The translations under genes and the position numbers were made by a program. Positions 23,633 to 38,900 of a stretch of 64,000 bases of DNA are shown in pieces (the stretch's first letter is position 1; every line of letters begins with the position of its first letter). The notes under the pieces are model-generated. The model had not been told where the DNA came from. It searched no databases and was given only the letters and a program-made list of their open reading frames with translations. Source of the stretch: Lingula anatina (taxonomy: Eukaryota > Brachiopoda > Lingulata > Lingulida > Lingulidae); NCBI RefSeq assembly GCF_001039355.2, contig NW_019775597.1:6734-70733 (forward strand), written 5' to 3'.

Positions 23633-25726
23633 CCACCAACTACATGTAAATCCTTCATCGTATTCTTTTGTATTTGGTCTCTCGCTGGCATATAATTGTA
23701 TAATGACATTTACAAAGAGACTTTAACCTTAAAAATCTCAAATACCTAAACTAGAATTTGCGAAGAAACAATGCATTTATAATATGCATATTGCTTTCTC
23801 AGAGCTGCTTTACTTTAACGTGTAAGAACCCCCCACTTATATCATTGCTAATGGTTTCTTTGTAATCTTGCTTAAGTACCGGATATGTCGGGAAAGATAT
23901 CTTTTTATTGTTTGATTGTTATTTTTTTCATTATAATTATATCGTGCAATACTTGATGTAAATCTATAATGTAGGCAGCTCTTAGTTTTCTTGGTAGTTC
24001 CCCATAAGTGTAGACAAATGTAATTGTACCAAATAGGCATCCGAAACAAATGGTAGATTTCAACAATGATTTTACTTTAAATTATTTTCAAGTTTGATAT
24101 GTACACGAGTACGCCCACAAAGCTGTAATTAAATGCACATGATTCGTATATGAATCCCGCCATGCTTTACCATAACAATGCAATTACGAAGAGATAATGA
24201 TGTTCTGTTGATGGAAAAACAAATGCAATTTTACTTCATCTGCTTCAGTTGTCTTAACTATTAAAGGTCTTTCTTCTTCGGAAACTGGTATCGTCATAGC
24301 TAGGTCTAATGTTCAATTAGCCCTCAGGGGAATCCTATACATTATCCGGAATATGCAGTATCATCACTGCTCACTTATCCTGACTTACGATAGAAGTAGT
24401 GATCTAAAACTGATCTGATCTACTGTTACTTTATAAACATCACATTACAGGTTTTACTTAAACAAAGAACGCATGGAACGGCACTTTTCTATTTACCCTC
24501 TCTCTCTTAACAAGTTTTATGTCTTTTATCTACACTGTCACCCTCCCCCGCTTGTTTGGCCGCATGTCTTATTAATTCCACACTTTCATACAAAACACAG
24601 GGAATTGCTACGTGTGCTGAGTGGCACTCAACATTCAGTGCACTCAATCGTTTTACATCGGCGGGAAGCTCACCTTTTATCGACTAAATTTTCTTTCTGC
24701 AAGCGGATAACATTACACCAAACGTTTAAACTTATATTTGTCGTTTCAGTGACTCCATACAAAAAATGCAATTTCCCGAATAGCGAACTATAAGGAAATG
24801 CATAACAATATGACCCAAAGGGCTTTATTTAAGTTAAGGGTTCGGTCTATTAATTGCATAGTACCTCTTGGGTTGTCTCAAACACCATTGGAATCTATTA
24901 TTAATTATAAAATCCATCCTATATAAACAAAGAGGGGCCTACCGTACAATAGGCTGGCTATATTCGTGTCAGAATGGTTTTGGAGTACTTTGTACTAGAG
25001 TACAGAGCTGCAAACCAGACAGAATAATCTAGAAATAGCTCGTTACCTTTGCCAAATTGTATGGGGATTTAATTAGTAAATTTGTGACAATAAAACTTAA
25101 TAAATAGATATATACTGAAAACTTACTATATTACCATGGGGTTGATGCTACCGCATCTTTACTTTACCTTAAAGAAATGCCACATTTACAAGATTTATTC
25201 ACTTTTTTAGTAACTCGAGGACTAATATTACTTTCTCTCCTCCAGCAGCCTAACCATTTTCATGAATTCATTGTTAGCTGGTACTAACTGGAAGGATCAC
25301 CATTCATCTATGTCTGCGCCAACTTTTAGTAAACTTGGTTAACAAACATAACCTTTAGTTTCTACACGTCCTGAGTTTTAGGGCAGCTTGATCGATACGT
25401 ATTTGTCACTCACTTTAAAAGATACCGGTTCTTGGACATTTAGCAATATTATCTGTAAAGAAAATCTGAAGCTCAGCGAACTGGTATAATTTTACCATAG
25501 ATATTGAGTTAAGAAAACAATGCTTTGAAAGTTAAATATAATGCTCGGACACGAAGAACTTCATTCTGTGCTTCCATCATTCAAATTTTTGAAGATCAAA
25601 TCTGTTCCGAATTCTTCAGCTTTGGCCAAACTAATTGCCAAGTTATGGCGTATCATTCAATGTGCCATATGCTTATCGCATAGTGTGCCATATATTTATG
25701 ATTTAACTTCTAGTACCATTTTTTTA
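23629..25726. repeat. Tandem duplication 2, copy A (2.1 kb, non-coding)
   Basis: Nearly identical to 25728-27830 in direct orientation, differing by scattered single-base changes and one rearranged stretch near the end (25665-25685 against 27765-27785). It ends exactly at the N. A 106-codon frame (24473-24793) is preserved in both copies, but it lacks any domain and preservation is expected from near-identity. Confidence 0.95.
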
Positions 25727-25727
25727 N
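25727..25727. other. Single-N assembly junction between duplication 2 copies
   Basis: The N separates the last base of copy A from the first base of copy B with no unique sequence between them. This is what results when two overlapping contig ends are scaffolded end to end without merging. Confidence 0.92.
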
Positions 25728-27830
25728 CTCTCCACCAACTACATGTAAATCCTTCATCGTATTCTTTTGTATTTGGTCTCTCGCTGGCATGTAATTGTAT
25801 AATGACATTTACAAAGACACTTTAACCTTAAAAATCTCAAATACCTAAACTAGAATTTGCGAAGAAACAATGCATTTATAATATGCATATTGCTTTCTCA
25901 GAGCTTCTTTACTTTAACGTGTAAGAACCCCCCACTGATATTATTGCTAATGGTTTCTTTGTAATCTCGCTTAAGTACCGGATATGTCGGGAAAGATATC
26001 TTTTTATTATTTGATTGTTATTTTTTTCATTATAATTATATCGTGCAATACTTGATGTAAATTTATAATGTAGGCAGCTCTTAGTTTTCTTGGTAGTTCC
26101 CCATAAATGTAGACAAATGTAATTGTACCAAATAGGCATCCGAAACAAATGGTAGATTTCAACAATGATTTTACTTTAAATTATTTTCAAGTTTGATATG
26201 TACACGAGTACACCCACAAAGCTGTAATTAAATGCACATGATTCGTATATGAATCCCGCCATGCTTTACCATAACAATGCAATTACGAAGAGATAATGAT
26301 GTTCTGTTGATGGAAAAACAAATGCAATTTTACTTCATCTGCTTCAGTTGTCTTAACTATTAAAGGTCTTTCTTCTTCGGAAACTGGTATCGTCATAGCT
26401 AGGTCTAATGTTCAATTAGCCCTCAGGGGAATCCTATACATTATCCGGAATATGCAGTATCATCACTGCTCACTTATCCTGACTTACGATAGAAGTAGTG
26501 GTCTAAAACTGATCTGATCTACTGTTACTTTATAAACATCACATTACAGGTTTTACTTAAACAAAGAACGCATGGAACGGCACTTTTCCATTTACCCTCT
26601 CTCTCTTAACAAGTTTTATGTCTTTTATCTACACTGTCACCCTCCCCCGCTTGTTTGGCCGCATGTCTTATTAATTCCACACTTTCATACAAAACACAGG
26701 GAATTGCTACGTGTGCTGAGTGGCACTCAACATTCAGTGCACTCAATCGTTTTACATCGGCGGGAAGCTCACCTTTTATCGACTAAATTTTCTTTCTGCA
26801 AGCGGATAACATTACACCAAACGTTTAAACTTATATTTGTCGTTTCAGTGACTCCATACAAAAAATGCAATTTCCCGAATAGCGAACTATAAGGAAATGC
26901 ATAACAATATGACCCAAAGGGGTTTATTTAAGTTAAGGGTTCGGTCTATTAATTGCATAGTACCTCTTGGGTTGTCTCAAACACCATTGGAATCTATTAT
27001 TAATTATAAAATCCATCCTATATAAACAAAGAGGGGCCTACCGTACAATAGGCTGGCTATTTTCGTGTCAGAATGGTTTTGGAGTACTTTGTACTAGAGT
27101 ACAGAGCTGCAAACCTGACAGAATAATCTAGAAATAGCTCGTTACCTTTGCCAAATTGTATGGGGATTTAATTAGTAAATTTGTGACAATAAAACTTAAT
27201 AAATAGATCTATACTGAAAACTTACTATATTACCATGGGGTTGATGCTACCGCATCTTTACTTTACCCTAAAGAAATGCCACATTTACAAGATTTATTCA
27301 CTTTTTGAGTAACCCGAGTACTAATATTACTTTCTCTTCTCCAGCAGCCGAACCATTTTCATGAATTCATTGTTAGCTGGTACTAACTAGAAGGATCACC
27401 ATTCATCTATGTCTGCGCCAACTTTTAGTAAACTTGGTTAACAAACATAACCTTTAGTTTCTACACGTCCTGAGTTTTAGGGCAGCTTGATCGATACGTA
27501 TTTGTCACTCACTTTAAAAGATACCGGTTCTTGGACATTTAGTAATATTATCTGTAAAGAAAATCTGAAGCTCAGCGAACTGGTATAATTTTACCATAGA
27601 TATTGAGTTAAGAAAACAATGCTCTAAAAGTTAAATATAATGCTCGGACACGAAGAACTTCATTCTGTGCTTCCATCATTCAAATTGTTGAAGATCAAAT
27701 CTGTTCCGAATTCTTCAGCTTTGGCCAAACTAATTGCCAAGTTATGGCGTATCATTCAATGTGCCATATGTACACGAGTACCATATAGTGTGCCATATAT
27801 TTAAGATTTAACTTCTAGTACCATTTTTTA
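25728..27830. repeat. Tandem duplication 2, copy B
   Basis: The partner of 23629-25726. It continues into unique sequence at about 27831, whereas copy A is continuous with unique sequence on its left. Together they look like one 2.1-kb locus represented twice. Confidence 0.95.
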
Positions 27831-28488
27831 TAAATAATTTATATTCATCTCGTCTTTAGTATTTAAACAAAAACCTTAAGAATATATAGACATAGATACC
27901 AAAGAGGATATCTAAACTATAATAACGGTATTCGAAAAAAATTCCATTAAAACTGCATATGCAGCTGACGTCATACAAGGTCAGTGAGCCCCCGGCCACA
28001 ATAGATTATGTGATATACGACCATCCCAAGACGAATGTTTCTCATTTCAGTATTTAATTAAACCTTAAATGAGCTCATGAGGCAATTGTTTACTGTCCAA
28101 TGTCCTCTGGTAGTGCCATTTCGTAACGTGCCAGTAGGAGTGTTTACAGTGAGATATTAGCAATTAAATGTTTTCTATTTAATCAAGAGACGCAGCTTTA
28201 TTAATTGCAATGTTGATGACACACTGCCAGTAAGGGCCAATATCTGCCAAAACAAGAGAAATACGAGTTCATCATCCATTTATGTCAATTTGTGTCGTTT
28301 TTGAAACAAATTAAACCTGCGGTCGTTTTCATCCGGAGGCTGCAAGACGGCTACAAGCAGCCCTATAGGAAGGGATTTATTTCTGTAGTTTATGCAACGC
28401 CTATGAGGTGATGGACTCGAGAAGCAGGTGAATGGCCTGAAAAAGTGACCATGAAGGCGATTAGGATCCAAATTCCACTATATCGGAT

Positions 28489-28671
28489 GGGGGGGGGGGG
28501 GGGTAAGGGCAACCTTTTTGTACTTGGAGATGAACTCGGCTCTTGACATATTTAAATGACCTAAATAAGTATTTTATACAAATAGCCTGAAACTTTGGGG
28601 TCCCCTATGCGAAGGGTGGGGTGGGGTGGACCCCTTGTGGAGGGTAAGGTGGGGTGGACTCCCCCCCCCCC
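28489..28671. repeat. G-run / C-run low-complexity block
   Basis: Fifteen consecutive G at 28489-28503, a G-rich segment (AGGGTGGGGTGGGGTGG) at about 28613-28629 and eleven C at 28661-28671. It could form G-quadruplexes and may be the remnant of a small transposon, but clear terminal repeats were not found. Confidence 0.6.
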
Positions 28672-31600
28672 TTTCTAGCGTCCCCTACGCCTGTGCACGG
28701 AGATGCCGAGTCAAAATGAATAGTTTTCTCTGGCTTTGTAACAAAAATCTTATCCTCAAGGGACGAGAGCAGCTTAGCCAATTACTATTAAAGAAATTGA
28801 AGTGGGGTCTACCCACACCATGTTCCCATCAATATGGCAGGAGAACAATTCGATCGTAAATAAGCCTGATAATCAGAAAATGGCTTAGCATATAATCAAC
28901 TCATTGGAATCTCGATACAAAATTGTTTCATCGACCACAAGGGTGTCTTTTTCACGTCCGTTGTGATCAGTAGTTTATTAGTTGACTGTTCTGAATTCAA
29001 TTGCTGAACAAGAACAGATTAGTCGTGCCGGAAAGAGTTAAACCTGACACCTGCAAGTGTATAATCAGTTTATCATGCTTTTTTTCTCTCATTCTAATTC
29101 TGGTGTCGAATACTCTGCACAGACACGCAACACTGCCCTTGTAGCTGCTGATGATGTACATTTTGTATGCTAACAAGAGAAAGAAATAGCCTTTGTATAT
29201 CCCGATGAAGGCTGAACTGCTTGCTGTATTTTATAGCTGCAGACGCAGCAAGGCTCACGTAAGACATCTGAGATGAAGTATTTTACAAAGCAGAATGTTA
29301 AAAGACAAGCCTGCAGTTCTGAAAAGTTCAGATCTGGGGACGATGTATGCCTTTGTTCTGCGTACATGCAATGTCTTACATGCAACAATGCAGCTTGTGT
29401 CCATTTACAACATCAATTTTGTTCCATAAAACTCCGAAGACGTAGGTAAAATCATTACATTGGGTATTTGTAACGTGTTAAATGATGCTAGGTGAAAGAA
29501 AATTAAATTAAGCGCAGTTGCCTATTTGGGGGTTTTAGAAAAACCTATTCTTAAAAAAAGTGGCACTTCCACTTCCCAGTCAAAATCCATATCCTTGTGC
29601 TTTAGTTTTGAAGGAAATGCCCATATAATTGTATAAACGTCATGTTAGGGTTACATTCGGTACATTTTTTCATCAGTAAAAGTTAATTGAAAGGACAGCT
29701 GCCAGTGTGACGTCACTTCTCATGGTACGTACAGGTGCCCCAATGGAGGCTTCTGTCTAGCGCTAATAATCTCGGCAAGTACGCCTCTACGGAACATGTC
29801 TCTTTCCAATGAGGACAAAACACTGTTTTTCTTTTATCTCTCAATGCCAAAATATGATAGACTAAATAATTACAAATACGTTTGAAACACTGCCTCCCTC
29901 AAATGCGTGCTGTCCCAAATTTGCAATTGATGATTTTGTAAAACTTTCAGTAATCTACTGAAATGTTTTATCTGATTAATCATTTTTCCTGCATTTTGAC
30001 ATTTGAGGCATAACACAACATCTAGGAGAAACCCTCGTGAGGTTTTGGCATCAAAATAACAAATTACCATCGACATTTTCTACTGTTTACCTACCGATTC
30101 TCTACCGAGCGCCAAGCTCCGACTTCACATCTACGTTTATAAACCTTTTCTGTTAGCTTAGTTCATGCAAGAACAGTTATGACGTGGATGCATTTTTCTT
30201 TTTCGGTAAAAACCTAATTTTGAGCAGACGCGGTGTTTTCATGACATGACAGTGACGAAAAATATAAAATCCTGGGATACAATGTATCTAAGTGAAAAAT
30301 GGCGCTGGTTGTAATTTTTCATTCTGTAATTAATTTTGTCACACTTTGCTGTGGGTACAGAGTAGATGTATACACTTTGATTTTTTGAAACAGCAAAATT
30401 TTCAGTACCGTACCTTGAAGTTTAATTTTACCTGATTTAATTTCTTTCTGTTATTTTATCAGTCTTTTCGTAAACCAATCATTCATTGTGTGAAATATAT
30501 ATATATATATATATATGCAGCTTTATTTTGAAATGATTCCTTTAACTGAGTCTCACCATCATCATCATTATCGTCATCATCACCCTCTTAAGGCGAACGC
30601 AGAGAACGTAGTAAAGGTTATGATTAAGGATGATTTCAAAATATACCCTTGCCTTACGATTTAAGGTTTTATAAAAAAAGAGACCGAGAAACTGCTGTTA
30701 TGTTTTTGACCAGCGTTCTTCGTTTTGGCAAGCCACACCATATCATAAAGCAATGACCTTTTTTTAATTTTTTTTATACCATATGTACTTCATAGGAACT
30801 AACAAACCATTGACATCTAAATACTAGCACACCGCTAATATTTTGACAGGTCAATTGAAAAAAATCGCCTGGAAGCGTGCCTACCCGTATGTCATTTTCC
30901 ATAAGTTAAAACATATCATTTTGTATTATAGTAATTTGCACGATAGGTGGGGGTCAATAAAGCTTTCCGCTAAGGAGTTGATTAGTTCAAGATTAGACTT
31001 GTGTCCGGCACAACACCATCTTATACAGGAGTCCCTTACCCTGTAGTGAGCTGGATCAGGGATGATGGATTAATGAGAGACAAATTACTTTTCAGAAAAC
31101 CTGCGTCATTGGGAATCAAACATGCACTGGCTGTCCTCGATGGCAGCTATTCCGGGAACTCTGAAATTAAGCCGCGTGGCACCTTTCAGGCAATATGACC
31201 CGTCTTCTGTCCCTGCCGATAGTGACGTATCGACAACGTGCACCTGTCATTCATTTCACGGTTGCTACATGTACATATGTGTATGTTTTTGATTCTTGTT
31301 GTATTCCAATCTAAGGACGCGAGGATATACATGTTGATGGAACATCAAATAGCAAGCACGCTGTTTGTCTAATCCTGTGACACATTTTATCAATCTTTGT
31401 CGGATACCCTAGGTCAAGTCGATCACAGTCTCCAGCACACTGCATAGCAAAATTCATCGACTTTTAATTCGGACTGGTGACATTATTCTAAATATGGAAA
31501 ATTAATTCAGTAAAGCAATCAGATCCCCCTCTAAACCTTACAAAATTAGTTTTGCACTCGTTGTGAATTTTTTGTCTGCATTTTTATTTAAAATGATATC

Positions 31601-32856
31601 TAAATTATAATGATAACATTTTGTGGACATTTTTGTAGATACATTCGAGTATACTATAAACAAAAAGTCTCTTCTTATACCTACATGGCTATACTGAGAA
31701 ACTATATTTCAGAAAATATATATACTATAGTTTGTAACAAAACATTGTAGCGTGTACTTTTACCTCAGACATCGGACATATCCCATTTCTTACATGTATC
31801 GAAAGCTTTCATTCCAGTAAAACCATTTCGCCTGGGAATTTCTTTTTTCATATATATATCAAGAATGTTGAGTACCTTTTTACTATTTCAAAATGTAAAA
31901 TGCATCATTTTTATAATCATTTACCACAACCATTTTACACAAGTATATGGTATAATCAGCTCGGTTTATAAGGAACTTTGACGATGTGTTCGACACCATG
32001 CCTTTATACGGTCAGCTGCTGATATAAGCAATGCGCGACTTGTGAGAGAGAATGGCAGATATCTGGAGGAGCGCGCACTCACATATACATTGTAAAGGAT
32101 TGAATTTCTAATGTAAACCAGTGTTCATAACGCACTGAAATGGTGTTTTCGTGTTGTTTTAATCGCGATAGATTCTGCTGCCGCCAGTATCACCGGGTTA
32201 GGCAATATATAATGTTCACGTTAAGTGCATGTACATGTACGTTCCCATATCTTCCCAACAGTATTCACAGTCCTACTTCATTATTTTGATATATAATTTT
32301 TTCATCATATCAAATGGGTATGCTGCGCTGTTTTAACGCCCTTATCTTTTCTACAATCTAATAAAATGTTGTTTTTTTTCTATTAGAGACTAACTAAATC
32401 GTAGCAAAACCCAATACAATGCAATGTAAGATATACAATTGGACGTGAAAGTGGATTAGCGGGCTCCCATGCATACTAGAATACCGAGAGTGCTGTAAGG
32501 ATAAGACTCATTCACATTAATCTCCTATTGGCACTAATACCCATCCATACGCTAGGGGATTCTGTTGACTAAACAAAATGGACACGGAATAGTAAAAATG
32601 TGTGTGCTGGATGAATATCAAACGGGGCGTATTCACTTTCAATTACCTGTTGAAGCTTAAAGCCAGACTTCAGAGCTCCTGTTTATCAAATAGAGCGTCT
32701 CCCTTTACACAGTTTAATTGGGTTTCAGTGCCCAGTACTGGGGCTGTGGTGATATCTACGGATTGGTTTTTAGAAATTTATCAGTTGACATTAAAAAAAA
32801 AGAAGAAAAAAGGGTAAATTATCAATTGTTGATATGTGGTTGAATTTTTCCTCACA

Positions 32857-32924
32857 AAAATAATAAATAAATAAATAAATAAAAATAAATAAATAAATAA
32901 ATAAAAATAAAAATAAAAATAGAA
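32857..32924. repeat. (AATA)n microsatellite
   Basis: Imperfect TAAA/AAATA units over roughly 68 bases. Confidence 0.85.
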
Positions 32925-35900
32925 AAAAGACAAGGCTTAGAATCACTTACGAACGGGCATTGAAGTAAATGACACTTGGCATGACTTGCACTTTTTGCCA
33001 TACCACGCAAAAACTTATTTTCCCTGTAAATTAAATTAAGTCAATTGCTACCTTCCTCAAGGGCGTCTATTAAGTATTGATCAAGCTCAAAGTTTGAGAA
33101 AAAACATAAATCTATAGAAATATAATAGTACCAAAAATAGGGGGGAAATGCAAGGAAAGGAAATCTTTTCTTCTACCACGTGAAGGTGTGTTTATAGACA
33201 TGAATGAAGCCTAATAAGGCACAACTGTGAGTATTATACTGCCAACAAGAAGCTGGAGGCGATCGTACATCATAACACGATATTTTAAGATGGTTTTGTC
33301 GAAATATGCCCACTGCTCGGTTTTGTTTCAGAGGAAATCTGTGCAGTATGACATCAATGGAAACTTCATTAAACGAATACATTTGAATGGCATAATGGAT
33401 AAACTTGCAAAAAAATATAACAGACAAATAACGTCAGCGTCAATATAAAGTTTACACTCTTTACTAGCAATCAATTTTTGGCGTTACTTATTGCACTTTA
33501 ATTTCACTTCGTGCTTTTCTAATGCATCCGCCAAAACATTCTGCATTGTCTTGTTCGCGAGAACTTTAATGATTTCCAATATGAAACAATTTGTGTGTTT
33601 TTTGCTTAGATGACTATATTATTGAAGTAAATCTTTTTGAGTTGATTTGATACCAGTTACTAGGAAAGGTTAGTCTTTTACATGCAGATGTCAGATTACA
33701 GCGGCAAGGGAGTTTTTTTTTTCTAACAGATCTAAGAAACTACACGCAAGAGTAAGGGAGTCATGAATAAAATACTCACTTGCAAGTCAAATTGCACTAA
33801 TGAGTAGAGACTTCTAATAAACAGGCATATAAAAGCATATGCCCATTGAACAATGGTTTTGAGCAGTGCTATCAAAGGATTTCGTTCTAAAGTACTTCTA
33901 ATTGAATTACTAAGGCGCATAATGCTATTTTGTTTCATTGACATGTGTCAGTTTGGGACAAATTATGGATGTTGATACCAAATCAACATTTTCATGAGAT
34001 TTAAGGCACAAATGCAAAAAGAGAGAGAGGTTAAATAAACCCAGAGGAATAAGTGGGTGCAAGCGTTCCCAATTTGACTTCGCATTTGAGACATGTGGAA
34101 CCATCAGCCTTCAAACACCATCCGTAGCGTCGGTGCTGCAGGGTATGATTTGGACAAAATAATTGTAAGAGATCCGAAACTGTCACTCTAACGTCACTGT
34201 CGTTTGTACAGTTAATACGCTCTTAGCGCAATGATAAAAGTCTTTCACAATGGCGGGCCATTACGAGGTGGTACACGAGACACGTAGTTTTATCAAAATA
34301 TAAAGCTTTTTATTACCCTTATGTCATTTTCCTCAGAAAAACTAGGAACTGAGCTGTAGTTACTAAAGTTTGTCCTTCATCAAGTAAAAAGAAGATAGTG
34401 TATAAAATGAACGGACTAAGACCGCCTTTTCAGCCCCCAACTGGATTGAATTTTTTTCTTATCGTTTTGGTATATGCTTACACACATTTAGATAGAGTAA
34501 TAATTGTCAGTTATTCCAAGATTGACAATTAATCAAACGTATATAGAAAATCTTTTATATAAAATACATGGCATTAATATTCCAACCGATGATGCTAGTC
34601 GTATCGTCTATTTCTTCGTTATTCACTTACGACTAATGTTCCAATAATACTACTTTTTATTGTGATACAACACCACAAATCGTGTCAACTCTGTTAGTGT
34701 CGATGTTATTGGGATGGTTTTGTGTAGATGTCATATTCTAAAATGCTTTAATCAATTGCTCGAGCAGCATTACAAGAACTGTTACCGCAGCTGCGCTTCT
34801 TTTATATCGCAGGGACACAAAGGCATGTACATGTACACAGTGATTTTATCTTGTTATACACATTTGTATGCTGAGTCATTTTTCTCTTGCGAGACAAGAC
34901 ATACTAAATATGCAATGTCGCTAGCTTATAATAACATCAGGTCGCATCAGTTTCAAGCCACACATACCGAGACGTCGTTAAGTCAGAATTTTTTTTAAGT
35001 ACTATTGTGAATACCGGGAATGTAAAGATCCACCAGAATATATAAAAAAAAAGTTTCGTTAAATACTAAAACTATTTGTACTGAAAAGCTTTGACGCAGT
35101 AGTTTTTTTTTTCCCTACCAGGAATATGACGTTCAATACAAAAATGATGGCCCAACAGTACAACTATACAACTAATTGCAAGGCAGTAAGCTTTTTGCAG
35201 TTCCTTGGACAACGCCATTCTTGTTATCGTAATGATTCATTTTAACCAGGGTGGAGCAACGCTCTTTAGAATTTTGGACAAGTGCCCGAATTCATTCCAA
35301 ACCTGATTGACAGTACCCTGTTTACACCATTTTGTCTTCTCCGGCCAAGAAAGAAAGAAACAGTCACTGCGTCAGTAAAGGCGAATAAAACGATCATATT
35401 TCAGAAGTTGTAAAGGTAAATTCCTGGAAGATATCAACCTGTACATTATTGTAGAACAGGAGACTTCCAGGAGAATGTGCGTGTGCGGAAGATGGCACAT
35501 TTATCAGTTTCTTTAGAAAATTATAGGTGAATTTCCGAAACGTTTCAATCGCGGCTTGCGCTTTGAAACTATGGTTTTTGAATAAACGCCACAGTTTAAC
35601 CTAGAAAACTGTAATGCGGCAGAGGAAATATCAGTAAGAAAAATGCAGTGACATAATGGTATGAAATGGACAATTATGAGTTACCTGTTAATGTGTGCGC
35701 TTATATATTTGATAAATATACATAAAATACATCACTCTACAAGAACTTGGATAACAGGCATTATAAAATTAGTGGTAAAGTATATTAAAAATTGCAAAAA
35801 AGATGCAAATTACAATCCCTGGTAATCAAAGATACAAAAGGTATCAATGAAGATAAAACATTACCAAGAACATCAATCTAGGAGACGTCGTAAAACCGGA

Positions 35901-38900
35901 AACACAGATCGCTTACCGTTGCAGGTGCCCGTCTCTCTATGTGAGAACTGTCCTTAGAGATAAACACTAAAAAGTCTGGCTTTTATTGCAGAAAAATTGC
36001 CCGTTCTCCGTACCTGCCGTCTCCCCTTGTCTCCAAGTAAAGGTAACACTGACCTCGCCGACAGTTTATCTTGTACCTTAAAGTTATGACACAGTCCTGC
36101 AAGACGCTTAATTTCCTGTTTTGTTCCTCGAACGATTAGATTACTTTCAATAGCTATCAGGTTCACAGATGGCAACTGCAATTGTGGAATTGGCAATTGA
36201 GAGTTCTTCTAAACTTCGCTAGCAGCTTCAGTTTTAAATGGCGCTGCTTCTTTCTGTGAGTACCGGGTTACGAATTTGGTCGGCACTTATAACAGCTACC
36301 ACCCCCAGATCAGATCTCACATTGAATGACCTAAAAAATACGTGCGTATCCCTTTAAAACAAAGTATCCAAATTAATGCCCACACAAAACAATTTTTCGT
36401 CACGGGTGAGATTCTTAGATATCAATGATGAATATGAGGCATCCGATTCCCCCAGCTGAATTCTTAATCTGATTCGCTCTGAAAAGGATGAAGCTATTTG
36501 TGCATTAAGATATTAATTAGTAACTCTACCAGTCACCAGGCTTTGGGTAATCTAGCTCGCTAATTTGCTTCTGGACAACATTTTAAACCTGTATCTTATT
36601 AAAGAAGTGCATACTTAATGTAACTGATACGTCAAACAAAGATGAGCGTTACGGGCGGATCGAAAAATCAATGTTCTTGATTGTTGGTAAAATCTTTCTA
36701 ATTAGCACGGCTTCTTTGGTTTTGACTACTGCGTATCCTTACACTGTATAAAATAACGGAAGATATATCAATTATGCGAATCAAGTGCCACTTAAAATGT
36801 TTGCCCGATGGCTTTACTTGTATTTGGTATTTCTCAATCCTTGCAACACCCATGCATTCATTCTCATTAAATAAATGTAATTCAGAACTGATACAGTTTG
36901 GGCTGCCTGACGCACTTTCCTCTTAAGAAAATATAACTAAATTATCGAACGGCATCGTAAGACTTTACTTACCATATGGTCTTATACGTACGTACAATAA
37001 CTCGGTATTGTTTTTCTCTACCGCAGCGCTCAGTCTTCTCACAGGCACTCCGGTGACAGCTTGTTACTGTTTGGGGATGGCACAGGTAGTCATAACACGC
37101 TCCTCCTATAATTTCCTACGTCTGAAGCTGCGAAAACATTTAGTCACTATTTATACCTTTGGAAGAACAAACCATACATTTCCGTCTTTCACAATACAAA
37201 GCCAAAAGGTGGAAATTCGATGAGAACTATAAACAAGTGCACCGACTTCTGCGGCAAATATTTTCACCCACACAATCTTCTACGCATGCGACTCGGGCAA
37301 TGAATGCTGCTGCTCAGTTTTCACGCCTTCTCCCCTTGTAACATTACATGTGTTTTCCAGAGGGACGCATTGCCATGTGTTGTGCTTCACACAATAACAT
37401 TATTACCCTGACGTTATACCATTATCTGCTAACACTGTCATCAACCGATTGTCGTAAACCAAGTTTTTTTTCAAGTTTAACAGAATTTCCAAGTAAACGT
37501 GGAATGAAAAATAAAAAAATAAAGTAAAAAATGAAGTACGTCTGAAGCGTGATTCTTAATGGAAAAAATGCCAGACTCACTTAATGGACTTTCTGTTTTA
37601 CTTTTTCCTTTCTTTTCTATCGATCTTTTATTCACTTATTCGACTATTTGTTCATTTAGATATTGAATTATCAATAATTTTATTTAATCATTCACATTTT
37701 ACTTTGGAATAATCTACTCTTAAACTTAAACGGATAGCAACTGTTCGACAGTTTTACCACACTTACCAATTGTAAATGAATCCATTCCGACATTCAAAGT
37801 TGGTCTATGTTTTTTTTTTCCTAAAAATTTTGGCTTTTTTTTTGTGATAATCTCTTAAGAGATTATTACGTAGGTAGCCATCTATGAAGGTCCGGGTCTG
37901 ATGGCAAGCTCAGATTCCAAATTAATTGCGATAACCGCTATTTTTGTGGTATATGGCGTTTATTATATTTCTATGAGTTGTTTTTATTATGAAATATGAA
38001 TCTCATTCGAACAGTTGTTATCTCATTAAGACGTTAAACTATTTGATAAAAAAAAACACTCAATTGCACAAGAGTTCGTGGTACAATTTAAGAGATTAGA
38101 AGAAGGTTCAATCTACGACCTTAGTGAAAAAAACGAATAAGTCACTTTAAAAGTATTTAAAGAAACTTTTGTATTCTTTTCGTATGTGTTATACATGTTG
38201 AAATAAGAAATCAGATTCAAAATATTTTCCAAACAAGAACCATAAAAGCTTTAAAATACAAATACTACTTATAACAGCTATTAAACTTATCGTCTATTGG
38301 TACCCAATGAATATTTGAAAGGAAAATGCGCCGTTTCCCCAGGGAATTGAATTCAAGCTAATCATTATTATAACTATTAATTTCATCAAAACACTTTTCA
38401 CAATTTTGTGTTTATGTGACACAACAGCTGTCCAACGCCAGGCCAAAACTGCATTTTCTTATTTCCTTTTAATTGGTCACGTTCCCATAAAACTCACTTT
38501 CTGAAATCGTGCGCGGTATAAGCTGTTCATATCTTGCTCCTGGCAATATTGACCTGGAGGTTGACACATCATTTTGACTTTGACACACGAGATTCCTTTG
38601 CCTTCTGAATAATTCACCTACAGTGAGATCGTTAAGCTGAAAGGTCGGGAGGTCGACTGGGTAATTTTTAGGGATTTTTTTTTCACCATGATGCACAGGT
38701 GACAGCAGATATCAAGATCAAAAGTTGCTATATGTCAGAAGGGCGGTGGATAAATCTCCTAAATTACGTCAAATTATTATTTTTTCGTCTTATAGGTGAT
38801 ACAAGTTATTTTTCGTAAAACAAAACCTAGTTTAGACAAATTAAGGACCGAACCTGCGGTGCAAATGACCTCGGTTTGCAATGTTAAAAGATTACATACA

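Noticed and set aside
24473-26892. 106-codon open frame conserved in both copies of duplication 2 (24473-24793 and 26572-26892)
   Set aside because: The copies are nearly identical throughout, so preservation carries no information. The translation has no domain and there are no splice or start-context signals.
29690-29765. EGF-like cysteine pattern (SCQCDVTSHGTYRCPNGGFC) on the plus strand
   Set aside because: No splice sites of the right phase, no partner exons, and the frame runs on into low-complexity sequence. Probably chance, though it overlaps a TGACGTCA palindrome.
35954-36196. 80-codon minus-strand frame
   Set aside because: Looks weakly protein-like but has no family resemblance and no supporting exons.
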